Assembly: GCA_946479785.1 (NCBI GenBank)
Contig: CAMLHQ010000028.1
Span: 1 to 37,276 of the forward strand
Length of the DNA stretch: 37,276 nt
Direction of reading: 5' to 3'
DNA from: an uncultured Nitrospira sp.
Lineage (GTDB): Bacteria > Nitrospirota > Nitrospiria > Nitrospirales > Nitrospiraceae
A program made the position numbers and the translations under genes. Below the pieces are notes generated by a model. The model was given only the letters and a program-made list of their open reading frames with translations. It did not search any database and was not told where the DNA came from. This document shows, one piece after another, positions 24,511-33,404 of the stretch. The first letter of the stretch is position 1, and each line of letters opens with the position of its first letter.

Positions 24511-24729
24511 ATGGCTAAGAAACTTGCAACAGAATCGGATGAAGCGAGATTGAAAAAGAAGGTTGCTGCGAAACTTACCAATCATAGCAATCCCCAAGGA
24601 GATGCGGCGATGCGTGCGTTGCGAAAACGCTTGAAGCGGGAGCAGCGGAAACGACGGGCCCTGTCTCTCAGGAAGAAGCACGCAGCTGGCAGTAAGCCGG
24701 CAGAAGCGGCGGCTCCTGCAGCAGGGTAA
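24511..24729 (+). CDS. Small basic protein (72 aa)
   Basis: The sequence is very rich in Lys, Arg and Ala, with one helical block (K-R-L-K-R-E-Q-R-K-R-R) and an Ala/Pro tail. It resembles small nucleic-acid-binding or ribosome-associated proteins by composition only, since no domain is recognisable. GGAGG at 24497-24501 supports the ATG. It lies 25 bases upstream of the HEAT-repeat gene and probably shares its transcript. Confidence 0.6.
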   Translation: MAKKLATESDEARLKKKVAAKLTNHSNPQGDAAMRALRKRLKREQRKRRALSLRKKHAAGSKPAEAAAPAAG

Positions 24730-24754
24730 TCGAAACCAACAAGGAACATTGACC

Positions 24755-25585
24755 ATGGACGAACCGCGGAAGGAACAAGATCGTAAGATTCCGGCCGGTG
24801 CTGAGATCGCGACCGATGAAATGACGGATCAGGTCGCGGCAGAATTCACGGGTGATGTTGCGCCTGCTTCGGAACTGCCCGGGGAGCAGGCTGAACCCGT
24901 CATGCTCGAAGAGGAAAAGGTCAAGGACGAGATCGATATTCAGATTGATCTCCTGAAGGACCCCGACTGGGTAGTGCGCCGTGAAGCCGGAATCACTCTT
25001 GGCGAGATGGGCGACGAGCGTTGTGTCGAACCGCTGTGTAAGGCGCTGTACGACGGAGATTGGCAAGTTCGCGAAGTGGCGGTCGATGCGTTGGGACAAA
25101 TCGGCTCTCCTGCCGTCGAGATGCTGATCAAGATGGTTCGTGACTGGGACGTCAGAAAGTATGTGCTTATGGCCCTGGGCAAGATTCGGGATGAGCGTGT
25201 CCTCGATCCGCTCATGCTCCAGCTGCGGAGCGACGAATTTAAGGACGACGCCACGAACGCGTTGGTCGAACTGGGCGAGCCGGCGCTTGAACGCCTCGTC
25301 AAGGCCCTCAAGGACAAGGATGAGATGGTGCGGAAGCAAGCCGTACTGGCGCTCGGGCGTATCAAGCACAGCGGCGCAGTCGACCCCCTCATTGAGATGC
25401 TTTCCGACGCCGATTGGTTCACTCGGCTCACCGCGGCAGCGGCGCTCGAGGCGATCGGCGACCCTCGTGGACGTGATGCGATCAAGCCGTTGACGAAAGA
25501 TCCGGACATGGTCGTCCGGATGCGGGTAGAACGGATTCTGGCGAAGTGGAAGAAGCAGCCGGCCGGGTCGGTTTCGATGAACTAA
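24755..25585 (+). CDS. Cytosolic HEAT-repeat protein (276 aa)
   Basis: The acidic N-terminal 60 residues lack a signal. The rest consists of about six HEAT/PBS-lyase-type helical repeats, each with the pattern D-P-D-W-x-V-R-x-x-A-x-x-x-L-G-x-x-G-D. Such arrays are protein-binding scaffolds; no enzyme motif is visible. ATG at 24755 with AAGGAAC upstream; a TTG two codons earlier is less likely. It is convergent with the minus-strand pair ending at 25590, only four bases away, and that pair includes a second HEAT protein. Confidence 0.85.
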   Translation: MDEPRKEQDRKIPAGAEIATDEMTDQVAAEFTGDVAPASELPGEQAEPVMLEEEKVKDEIDIQIDLLKDPDWVVRREAGITLGEMGDERCVEPLCKALYDGDWQVREVAVDALGQIGSPAVEMLIKMVRDWDVRKYVLMALGKIRDERVLDPLMLQLRSDEFKDDATNALVELGEPALERLVKALKDKDEMVRKQAVLALGRIKHSGAVDPLIEMLSDADWFTRLTAAAALEAIGDPRGRDAIKPLTKDPDMVVRMRVERILAKWKKQPAGSVSMN

Positions 25586-25589
25586 GCGG

Positions 25590-26045
25590 TTACTTGTTCA
25601 GTTGCCTGTCAATGTCCTGTTGGAGTTCCGTAAGCTTCCGTATCGGCACCTGCTTTCCCATCGTAAGTTCCAACCTAAGTTCCTGTAGCGTGCCGATCAA
25701 TCCCCGGACGGCCTGAGTCTGTTCGTTCGGTTTGGCGCCCTTCATCGCGGTTTCTAAGGCATCCACCCCCTCCGCCAATTGTTTCGCCGCCTCGCCAAAA
25801 TTCTTGTCGAAGAGTTCGGATTTTGCTTGCACGACTCGGGATTTCGTATCGAGCAAAGCTTGCCGCCTGCGGAGATCGCGCTCGATCCCCATGGTGGTGT
25901 CAACGACGTTTCTGGACATGTCTTTCAACGAATTCTGCAGGTCGCCGACCGTTTGTTCCAATGTGCCCACCGGTCGCTGCCCAAAATAGTATCCGAGGGC
26001 AAATGAGGCTACGGCTATCACCAGGACGCCGACAAATTTCCACAT
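25590..26045 (-). CDS. Membrane-anchored coiled-coil protein (151 aa)
   Basis: One N-terminal membrane helix (about residues 3-22) is followed by a long alpha-helical region with heptad-like leucines (L-E-Q-T-V-G-D-L, then M-S-R-N-V-V-D) and a charged end. It has no enzyme motif. The ATG at 26045 comes one base after the TAG stop of the exported HEAT-repeat gene, so the two are translationally coupled. It may anchor or space a partner in the periplasm; the function is not known. Confidence 0.7.
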   Translation of the reverse strand: MWKFVGVLVIAVASFALGYYFGQRPVGTLEQTVGDLQNSLKDMSRNVVDTTMGIERDLRRRQALLDTKSRVVQAKSELFDKNFGEAAKQLAEGVDALETAMKGAKPNEQTQAVRGLIGTLQELRLELTMGKQVPIRKLTELQQDIDRQLNK

Positions 26046-26046
26046 G

Positions 26047-27399
26047 CTATCCTTTCCGTCCTCGGCGAGGCGAGGACTTCGAAACAGAGTCGAGGTGCTG
26101 AAGCACACTTCCGGCGGCCGTAAGACGGACGGCGGCGTCGGAATCGTGCAGGCCTTTTTTCAGAAGCGGAAGGACCAAGGCGGAGGCTTTGCCCAAAGCT
26201 TTGGCGGCGAACAGTCGCGGCTGTGGTTGCTGATCCTGCAAAAGTGTTTGAAGGATCGCAAGCCCCTGCTTATCCGACGCCGCCCCGAGCGCTTGCGCGG
26301 CGGCTGCGCGAACGGAGGGATCTGGATGCCGCGCCAGGTCAGTGGCAACCAGCACCGCCGTGGAATCGCTTAATCGAAGGAGCCCTTCTACGGCGCTTGC
26401 CCGCACTTGCATCGAGGCGTCGTGCGTCAGGGCGCGCAATAGAGGGCGCGTATCATTGACGCCGATGCGTCCCAAGCTGGCCGCTGCCACAGCCCTCACG
26501 TGCGCATTTTCGTCGCCCAGCGCATGGGTGAGGGGCGCAATCGCGCCAGGTTGACCGAATTCACCTAGTGCTCCGGCGGCAAATGCACGCACCGGCGCGT
26601 CCGGATCGTAGACGCCTTGACTGAGTACGGCTAGGCTGGAGGAACGCTTGAGTCGCCCGAGCACGCCCAGCGCGGCCATACGTGTTTCTGGATCGGGCAA
26701 CGTGGCGGCGCTGGTGATGTCCACCAGCATGTCTTGTTTGCCGAGGGTGTAGAGGGCCGCGTAGGCGAACACTGCTTCCGGGCCATCCTCTGTTCTAGCA
26801 ACTTCGACCAATCGCGGGATGATGTCGGTGACGTGGGCCTCGCTCAATACATTCATGGCCGCAATGCGCACGGGCGGCATGTTGTCTTGTAAAGCCCGGC
26901 GCAAGGCATTCGATTTGGCGGCAAGGCCTGCTCGGCCAAGGCCTTCGACCGCTCGTGCTCGCACGAGGGGGGAGGTGTCTAACAAACCGTCCTCTAAAAT
27001 AGGCTGCTGATCCGGCAAGCTCAGTCCCGCCAGCGCGCTATAAGCGGCGATGCGGATGTGTTCTTTCGGGTCGCGTACATAGGCACTCAAAAAGCTGACG
27101 GCAAGCGGGCGCAGCAAGGTAAGGTCGTCCGGTTGATCGAATTTGACAAGACGTTCGTAGATGTCCAGTCCTTCTTCAGGGCGGCCCAATTTCACGGCGC
27201 TTTGGACGGCCAGCCGAAGGAGGGGCTTTGATGGCGCGACTCCAGTGGGCTGCGATTGTAAAAGCTTGAGCACGGTGCTGTATTCGGCTCGATTGAAGGC
27301 CTCGGTGGCTTCTCTTTCCAACGAGGAGGAGGCAGTCGCGCCAAGGGCGTCGTTGGGCAAACCGAAGGCGAGCAGCACGTAGAATAGGTAGATCAGCAT
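26047..27399 (-). CDS. Exported HEAT-repeat protein (450 aa)
   Basis: A signal peptide (about residues 1-20, ending A-L-G-A) precedes a helical domain. About eight HEAT repeats follow, in which units such as D-P-x-x-x-V-R-A-x-A-A-x-A-L-G recur between about residues 130 and 430. HEAT arrays act as scaffolds or protein-binding modules in the envelope. The gene overlaps the downstream anchored protein by less than one codon. A cytosolic HEAT protein is encoded on the other strand nearby, suggesting paralogous neighbours. ATG at 27399. Confidence 0.88.
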   Translation of the reverse strand: MLIYLFYVLLAFGLPNDALGATASSSLEREATEAFNRAEYSTVLKLLQSQPTGVAPSKPLLRLAVQSAVKLGRPEEGLDIYERLVKFDQPDDLTLLRPLAVSFLSAYVRDPKEHIRIAAYSALAGLSLPDQQPILEDGLLDTSPLVRARAVEGLGRAGLAAKSNALRRALQDNMPPVRIAAMNVLSEAHVTDIIPRLVEVARTEDGPEAVFAYAALYTLGKQDMLVDITSAATLPDPETRMAALGVLGRLKRSSSLAVLSQGVYDPDAPVRAFAAGALGEFGQPGAIAPLTHALGDENAHVRAVAAASLGRIGVNDTRPLLRALTHDASMQVRASAVEGLLRLSDSTAVLVATDLARHPDPSVRAAAAQALGAASDKQGLAILQTLLQDQQPQPRLFAAKALGKASALVLPLLKKGLHDSDAAVRLTAAGSVLQHLDSVSKSSPRRGRKG

Positions 27400-27460
27400 G
27401 GGAAAGTGATAGCACTGGCGGATGGGAGCTGTCGAGTAAGCACCGCCGGGCGGTCCATCC

Positions 27461-29620
27461 TCACCAGGTCGAAGGCGTGCGAGTCATCGCGGGGCGATAG
27501 AGCGTCTCGACGTAATCTTTCACCATCCGTTTGGTGCAGAATTGAGGCACGACGGTCCGGATGCTCTCTTTGACCAGTTGGAGCCAGCCGCGCGGAATGC
27601 CGTCGAGATCGCGTTGATAGAACAGCGGAACCGCTTCCTGTTCCAACATGCGGTACAGCTGTTCAGCGTCATGATGGTCCTGGGCCTGCACATCCTGGTT
27701 TCCGTTCAGCGGTTGAATTGCCCAGCCGTTCGCGCCGTTGTACCCCTCCTGCCACCAGCCATCGAGCGTGCTGAAATGGAGGACGCCGTTGAGGGCGGCC
27801 TTCATCCCGCTGGTGCCGCTGGCTTCCATCGGAAAGCGCGGCGTGTTGAGCCAGATGTCCACGCCTTGCACGAGGTATTTGGCCATGTGCATCTCATAGT
27901 CTTCCAGGAAGGCGACGTGGCCGCCCAATTTGTGATCGTGGCAGAAGTTCAACACTTCATGAATGAAGTAACGCCCCGGTTCGTCTGCCGGGTGGGCTTT
28001 CCCAGCGAATACGAGCTGGACAGGCCGCCACTTGTCTTGCAAGATTCGTTTCAGACGTTCAAGATCTTGGAATAATAGTGTGGCCCGCTTGTAAGTGGCG
28101 AAGCGCCTGGCAAACCCGATCGTCAGGGCTTCGGGATCGAGGAGCGTGCCACGGCTCAACACTTGCCCGGGCTGCAGGTTTCCGTACATCCAGCCGTTGC
28201 GCGCTCGTTCACGAATGAATCCCATTAACTTACGTTTCATGGATTGGCGAACAGCCCAGAGTTCTTGATCGGGGATATCCAGTACGCGTTGCCACATGGC
28301 AGGATCGTCACAATGTTCGGCCCAAGCCGGATGCAGCGATTTGCTATAGAGACGGTGGAGGTCGGGACCGACCCACGTTGGCGCATGAATGCCGTTGGTG
28401 ACACTGTGGATTGGAATCTGTTCAACTGGGAGTCCCGGCCAAAAATGCTGCCACATTTCACGGGTCACCCGTCCGTGCTCACGACTCACGCCGTTAACAT
28501 GCGCCGACAGGCGTATGACTAGCGCCGTCATATTGAAACCCTGTCCGCGCGATTCGGGCGTCTCGCCCAGGCTCAGGAACTCATCGCGCGAGAGGCCGAG
28601 TTGCTCCCAATAGCCGTTAAAGTAGCGGTCCATCAAGTAATGAGGAAACACATCGTGGCCCGCCGGCACCGGCGTATGGGTCGTGAAGACTGTGCTTTGA
28701 CGTACGAATTCGCTGGCTTCGGCGTGTGACGATCCCTTTCGGACCAATTCACGAATACGCTCCAGCGTCAAAAAAGCGGAGTGTCCTTCGTTCGCGTGCC
28801 AAACAGAGGGTGCGATGCCGAGCGCGCGGAGTAATCGCACACCCCCAATGCCCAAAAGAATTTCCTGGCAGAGCCGCATCTCTTGATCGCCTCCGTACAG
28901 GCGAGCGGAGAGTGCGCGGTGCTCAGGGGTATTTTCCGTGACGTCTGTATCGATCAAATACAGGGTGACGCGCCCGACCAGGACTTTCCAGACGACCGCT
29001 ACGACATTTCGACCACCCATCTCAACACTGAATCGACAGGGTTCTCCAGCCGGCGTCAGTGCCGAATGGATCGGGGAGTCTTCGCGGTTGAACGGGGCGT
29101 AGGCAGCTTCTTGCCATCCCTCCGGCGTGATTCGCTGGCGGAAATAGCCTTGCGGATACATGAAACCGACACCCACGAGCGGAAGGCCGAGGTCGCTCGC
29201 TTCTTTGCAATGGTCACCCGCCAAGATGCCGAGCCCGCCGCTATAGATGGGGATTGACGTATGGAGGCCGAATTCCGCGGAAAAGTAGGCGATGACGCTC
29301 TTGGTTTCTCCGGCGTGTTTCGTGCTGAACCAGCTGCGTCCATTGGCGCGGTATTCATCGAAGAGTTTGAAGACAGCGGAGTATTGTCTCAGATAGGAAG
29401 GATCGTCCGCGAGCTTGGCCAATCGCGCTGGTTTCACGTCGGCGAGCAGTTTCACCGGATTGTGATGTGTGTAGAACCAGAGCGTTGGATCGATCGCCTC
29501 AAACAGCTGGCGTGCTTCGACTGTCCAACTCCACCACAGATTCTGGGAGAGTTCCGTCAGTCGAGCGAGATTGGTCGGGATATGTGTCTGCGGGGCAGCG
29601 ACTGTCGGCGTCGTATCCAC
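27461..29620 (-). CDS. glgP: Alpha-glucan phosphorylase (719 aa)
   Basis: This is the short bacterial/archaeal type of glycogen/maltodextrin phosphorylase, releasing glucose-1-phosphate. N-terminal residues match the DUF3417 region (N-L-W-W-S-W, then Y-F-S-A-E-F-G and Y-S-G-G-L-G-I-L-A-G-D). The C-terminal half carries the R-R-F-A-T-Y-K-R, the G-K-A-H-P-x-D-E and the PLP-lysine motif in E-A-S-G-T-S-G-M-K. GTG start at 29620 is well supported by AAGGAG. With MalQ it forms a maltodextrin degradation pair, though the genes are apart. Gene symbol by function. Confidence 0.95.
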   Translation of the reverse strand: MDTTPTVAAPQTHIPTNLARLTELSQNLWWSWTVEARQLFEAIDPTLWFYTHHNPVKLLADVKPARLAKLADDPSYLRQYSAVFKLFDEYRANGRSWFSTKHAGETKSVIAYFSAEFGLHTSIPIYSGGLGILAGDHCKEASDLGLPLVGVGFMYPQGYFRQRITPEGWQEAAYAPFNREDSPIHSALTPAGEPCRFSVEMGGRNVVAVVWKVLVGRVTLYLIDTDVTENTPEHRALSARLYGGDQEMRLCQEILLGIGGVRLLRALGIAPSVWHANEGHSAFLTLERIRELVRKGSSHAEASEFVRQSTVFTTHTPVPAGHDVFPHYLMDRYFNGYWEQLGLSRDEFLSLGETPESRGQGFNMTALVIRLSAHVNGVSREHGRVTREMWQHFWPGLPVEQIPIHSVTNGIHAPTWVGPDLHRLYSKSLHPAWAEHCDDPAMWQRVLDIPDQELWAVRQSMKRKLMGFIRERARNGWMYGNLQPGQVLSRGTLLDPEALTIGFARRFATYKRATLLFQDLERLKRILQDKWRPVQLVFAGKAHPADEPGRYFIHEVLNFCHDHKLGGHVAFLEDYEMHMAKYLVQGVDIWLNTPRFPMEASGTSGMKAALNGVLHFSTLDGWWQEGYNGANGWAIQPLNGNQDVQAQDHHDAEQLYRMLEQEAVPLFYQRDLDGIPRGWLQLVKESIRTVVPQFCTKRMVKDYVETLYRPAMTRTPSTW

Positions 29621-29680
29621 GAAGGCTCCTTGTAATGTGGAATCGATGTGGGCTGGAAGGGATAGCCCGTCGAAAAGCGA

Positions 29681-30523
29681 TTAGGCGTGGCCAGCCTTAT
29701 GCCAAGAGTTCCACTCTTCGGAGAATGCCACGGTAGCGTACCGTTCGCCAAGCACTTTCGCAACTCGGTTCATTAGCTTCGTGAGTTGCTGCATTTCTTC
29801 GGCGGTGAGATCTTGGCGAAAACGCGGATGCAGTCCCCAGCGGGTTTCGATTTCTTCGCCGGAGACATCCGACATCACGCTGATGAGTTTGATCTCGTTT
29901 CCTGTTTGCCCTTTGGGCGCGGTAGACGAGGCTGTCGTGGCCGCGCTGTCTGCCTGGTGGGATGCGGCGGCGGCGGGCGGCGGTTCACCCTTGAGGATAG
30001 CGGTAATGGCCGGAACCGTGGCCGTGGCGCACAACATCGCCGCCGAGGTGATCTGCGGATTGTCTGCGACGCCGAGCGCATCGGCGACGCGCCCGCCGAA
30101 GGCGTCAAACATCTCGTTCTTGGCCTTACTCTCTTCGGTAATTGAAAAGCGATAGCGCTCGTAAAGTTTGCGGCTTTCTGCCACGACACCGCTGATCGTC
30201 ATCATGATGTCGTTCTGGTCGACGCCTGACCCGAAGGCCGGCTCTAGAACCGCCCGCAATTGGGCCGTCACGGCGTCCTCCAGTCCGCTCATGAACTCCG
30301 GTTGATCCTTGATGGGAACATGGAACGCGGAAAGACGGTCCGTCAGATTGAACGTGACCTTGAGAAATTCAAGATAGAGCTTCCATTCATCCTGCCGTTT
30401 AAGCTTAAGGGCTTGTTCGGGGGCGTTTTTCTTCAGCACCGTCACCGACTCACCGGCGACGGCGAGCATGAGCTCGGCAAGTGAGCGTTGCAGTTCGCTA
30501 TAGGGCATCTTGGTCGTGGCCAT
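29681..30523 (-). CDS. Conserved hypothetical protein (280 aa)
   Basis: I do not recognise the family. The N-terminal 130 residues are helical (S-L-A-E-L-M-L, K-L-Y-L-E-F-L-K-V-T). A central Ala- and Pro-rich linker (about 185-210) leads to an acidic C-terminal helix region. No signal or membrane segment is clear. The start at 30523 (MATTK) is preferred because the 54-residue extension upstream has low-quality coding and no site. It lies between glgP and the aminotransferase, on the same strand, but is not tightly linked to either. Confidence 0.6.
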   Translation of the reverse strand: MATTKMPYSELQRSLAELMLAVAGESVTVLKKNAPEQALKLKRQDEWKLYLEFLKVTFNLTDRLSAFHVPIKDQPEFMSGLEDAVTAQLRAVLEPAFGSGVDQNDIMMTISGVVAESRKLYERYRFSITEESKAKNEMFDAFGGRVADALGVADNPQITSAAMLCATATVPAITAILKGEPPPAAAASHQADSAATTASSTAPKGQTGNEIKLISVMSDVSGEEIETRWGLHPRFRQDLTAEEMQQLTKLMNRVAKVLGERYATVAFSEEWNSWHKAGHA

Positions 30524-30668
30524 CGTGTTTCGTGCTGCTCCGTTTCTAGAAAGAAACCCATTATAGCTGAATAGCTGAGAGGTTTCCCACCTCCAAGGGG
30601 TAGGGTTGGGAGACAATAAGCGCAGTGGCGAGGAAGTCCTCTTCGGGTTTTTTGGTTGGGCAACTCGT

Positions 30669-32045
30669 TTAAAAGAGAGCATTCATGGCCAGTCGCTTAC
30701 TGACGTCCCAAAAAGGGCCGGGGAACGAGTGCGCTGCCATAAGGACACTGTCGAGGGACTTGGCAAAGTAGTCGATGTCTTCCTTCGTGACCACGAAGGC
30801 AGGCGCTATCTTCAGGACGTCTTCATTGTGGCCTGCCACCTGTGTCAAGATCGCATGATCTTCCATGAGCGGAATTGTGAGGGCTTGCGCGAACAGACCC
30901 GGATTGATCTTATGCATCATCGACCAGGCTTGCCGAAGATAGACAGAGGACGGCTCGCCCAACTCGACACCCAACAAGAGCCCGCGGCCTCTCACTTCTT
31001 TGACGAGTTCGTATTTTTCCTGCAGAGGTTTGAGGACCTTCATGAAATAGTCGGCCATTTCCCGGCAACGCATCAAGAGGTTTTCCGTTTCGAGCACGTG
31101 GAGCGTCGCGAGACCTGCGATCATCGCCAGATTGTTGCCCATGAATGTGGAAGCGTGGACACAGCTCCGATCGAGTCGCGAGTAGACGCCCCTGATCACA
31201 TCCTTCCTGGTCACAACGGCTGACACGGGCACCATGCTGCCGCTGAGCCCTTTCGAAAGACAGATGATGTCGGGTTCGATCTGCCACTGTTCCGAAGCGA
31301 GGAAGGTGCCCGTCCGTCCTATACCGGTATGGATCTCATCCATGATAAAGAGTGTCTTGTATTTTCTACACAACTGCGCCACGCGCGCGAAGTAATGTTC
31401 GGGTGGGAGAATGATGCCGGCACTGACCTGAATCGGCTCTAGCAGGATTCCGGCGACGTCGCCCTTGGCAAGTTCCCGCTCAACTGCGTCGCTGTCGCCG
31501 AACGGCACGCTGTCCATCTGAGGCACGAGCGGCTCAAAGCCCTCACGCCACATGGGATGGCCGGTCACGGACAGGGCGCCGTATGTGACGCCGTGGTACG
31601 AATGATCCGCATACAGGATGCGCCGACGCCCCGTTGCACCGCGGGCGAACTTAATGGCAGCTTCGATGGCTTCCGAGCCTGAATTGGCGAAGAAGACCAT
31701 ATTGAGCCAGGGGATGCGTTGGACGAGAGCTTCAGCCAGAAGACCCGACAGCAAAGAGCAATCGAGTTGGATCAAATTCGGTAGGGATTCATTGAGCGCG
31801 TCGCGGAGCGCCTGGCGTACGACCGGATGATTGTGGCCGATGTTGGAGACGCAGAAGCCTGACACGCAATCGAGGTACCGTTTGCCTTTGTCATCCCAGA
31901 GGTAGCAGCCCTCGGCCTTGGTGTAATTCTTATCGTAACCGATCAGCTGGGTGACTTTTGCCCAGGCAGGATTGATGTATTTCGTGTGCAAGTCATAGCT
32001 CTCACCAAGACGCTGACGGAATATCTTAACGATGTCGAATGCCAT
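30669..32045 (-). CDS. Class III PLP-dependent aminotransferase (458 aa)
   Basis: Signature features are A-N-S-G-S-E-A-I-E-A-A (about residues 120-130), H-S-Y-H-G, then I-M-D-E-I-H-T-G-I-G-R-T-G, and the PLP lysine in C-L-S-K-G-L-S-G-S. The overall length and motif set are those of ornithine/acetylornithine- or beta-alanine-type class III aminotransferases. One close relative, from memory, is the hopanoid-side-chain aminotransferase HpnO, but the substrate cannot be read from the sequence. ATG at 32045. It is divergent from the CruF-like gene, and a shared lipid theme is only an inference. Confidence 0.9.
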   Translation of the reverse strand: MAFDIVKIFRQRLGESYDLHTKYINPAWAKVTQLIGYDKNYTKAEGCYLWDDKGKRYLDCVSGFCVSNIGHNHPVVRQALRDALNESLPNLIQLDCSLLSGLLAEALVQRIPWLNMVFFANSGSEAIEAAIKFARGATGRRRILYADHSYHGVTYGALSVTGHPMWREGFEPLVPQMDSVPFGDSDAVERELAKGDVAGILLEPIQVSAGIILPPEHYFARVAQLCRKYKTLFIMDEIHTGIGRTGTFLASEQWQIEPDIICLSKGLSGSMVPVSAVVTRKDVIRGVYSRLDRSCVHASTFMGNNLAMIAGLATLHVLETENLLMRCREMADYFMKVLKPLQEKYELVKEVRGRGLLLGVELGEPSSVYLRQAWSMMHKINPGLFAQALTIPLMEDHAILTQVAGHNEDVLKIAPAFVVTKEDIDYFAKSLDSVLMAAHSFPGPFWDVSKRLAMNALF

Positions 32046-32435
32046 GCGTGTCTTCCCTGAATTTAACCAGTGGATCGAACAGTCATGCTGAGAATGGTTT
32101 CAAGAACGATCATCTCGCGGTCGCCATGATGCAACACAAAGATCCAAAGGGTGGTTGGGGCCAAAAAACAGAGGAGAATATATCGCAACCGTGGAGCCCT
32201 GTCGATGTAAAAGAGCGGAGACAAGATCACTCCATGGGCCATAACGCCTGAGGGTTTGGGCCTGCTCAACAGACAGTGGAAAAAATTCGGGTTTCTGACA
32301 GTTCCCTCTTGGCAAATCACAGTCGAGTCGTCCACAATGCACCGTCCGTGCAAGGGCGAAGTGGTGCGATTGAGTCGCCATTTCAGGCCTCAGTATGATC
32401 CATTCGAACGGTCGTCTGTAGTCGGGCTATTAGAG
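32046..32435. other. 390-base divergent gap with possible small ORF
   Basis: This region separates the aminotransferase from the CruF-like gene and should contain both promoters. A minus-strand frame (32063-32242) encodes a 59-residue peptide with one possible membrane helix, 17 bases upstream of the aminotransferase start. Its ribosome site is weak, so it is left as a possibility. Confidence 0.3.
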
Positions 32436-33287
32436 ATGAGTGATCTTCCGCTGCTGTTTTTCAAGACACTGCTCCTTCGTCCGTATGTGTTCATCTTTCT
32501 TGCCTCGTTTCTCCTCGTCGGCCGACTGCTGTTTGGCTGGCGAAGAACAGTCTTGTTTCTCGTCGCCAGTTGGGTCACCGCCTTCGTCTGCGAATACTCA
32601 TCCACCCGTGTTGGAGTGCCGTTTGGCTTCTACTATTACACTGGCTCGACAGTCGGGCAAGAACTCTACATTTCAAACGTGCCCTTCATGGATTCTCTCT
32701 CATTCACCTTTCTGCTCTTCGCCAGCTATTGCTTGGCTCTGGTATTTCTACTACCTTCCGCCGCAGAACCGAATCAGAGTCGGTTGCAGCTCGTCCTGGA
32801 TCCGACGGTTAGAACATCATGGGCACCACTCCTCTTGACGGCCACCTTCCTGACATTTATCGACGTAGTCATCGATCCGGTGGCATTGCGGGGCGATCGT
32901 TGGTTTCTGGGCCAAATCTATGGATACCCCGATCCTGGATTGTACTTCGGGATTCCTCTCATGAATTTTGTAGGGTGGGCCATCGTCGGTCTCATCGCTC
33001 TTTCCGTCTATTTCGCCATTGACCGGCGTCTTTCCCCGCTGCCTCTGGAGAGTGCGGGATCCGCCACCACTATGCACATATTGCTCGGTTGCACCCTCTA
33101 TTATGGTGTGTTGGTATTTAACCTGACGATCACGTTTTGGATTGGCGAATCCTTGCTCGCTCTGGTCGGGATTATGATTTATCTCCCCATTACTATCCTA
33201 CTCGTCCTCCGACTGTTCAATCGGGTACCGACACCGATGGTCTCGGTTCCATCCTCTTCTTTCCGCACGCTGAAGTCATATTCGTGA
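32436..33287 (+). CDS. CruF-like carotenoid hydratase (DUF422), 283 aa
   Basis: An integral membrane protein with about seven hydrophobic helices. The match to the carotenoid biosynthesis (DUF422/CruF) family rests on S-T-R-V-G-V-P-F-G-F-Y-Y-Y-T, P-F-M-D-S, I-D-V-V-I-D-P-V-A and G-I-P-L-M-N-F-V-G-W. The Asp pair in I-D-V-V-I-D-P is the likely catalytic site in this family. CruF adds water to the end of acyclic carotenoids. The longer frame to 32256 (TTG) is less likely than the ATG at 32436, where the protein starts close to its first helix. No other carotenoid gene is visible in the window. Confidence 0.85.
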   Translation: MSDLPLLFFKTLLLRPYVFIFLASFLLVGRLLFGWRRTVLFLVASWVTAFVCEYSSTRVGVPFGFYYYTGSTVGQELYISNVPFMDSLSFTFLLFASYCLALVFLLPSAAEPNQSRLQLVLDPTVRTSWAPLLLTATFLTFIDVVIDPVALRGDRWFLGQIYGYPDPGLYFGIPLMNFVGWAIVGLIALSVYFAIDRRLSPLPLESAGSATTMHILLGCTLYYGVLVFNLTITFWIGESLLALVGIMIYLPITILLVLRLFNRVPTPMVSVPSSSFRTLKSYS

Positions 33288-33404
33288 CGCCGGGAAAGGC
33301 CGACTTTAGAAACGGCGCTGTCGCCAATTCGCCTCCCTTCGCTCATTTCGTTGAAACGCTCTCGTCCTTAATGTTATACAGCGCAATCACCTGTACTCTT
33401 TTTC

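Noticed and set aside
30598..30668. Possible terminator ending in six T near 30650
   Set aside because: The stem is only four base pairs and no plus-strand gene precedes it.
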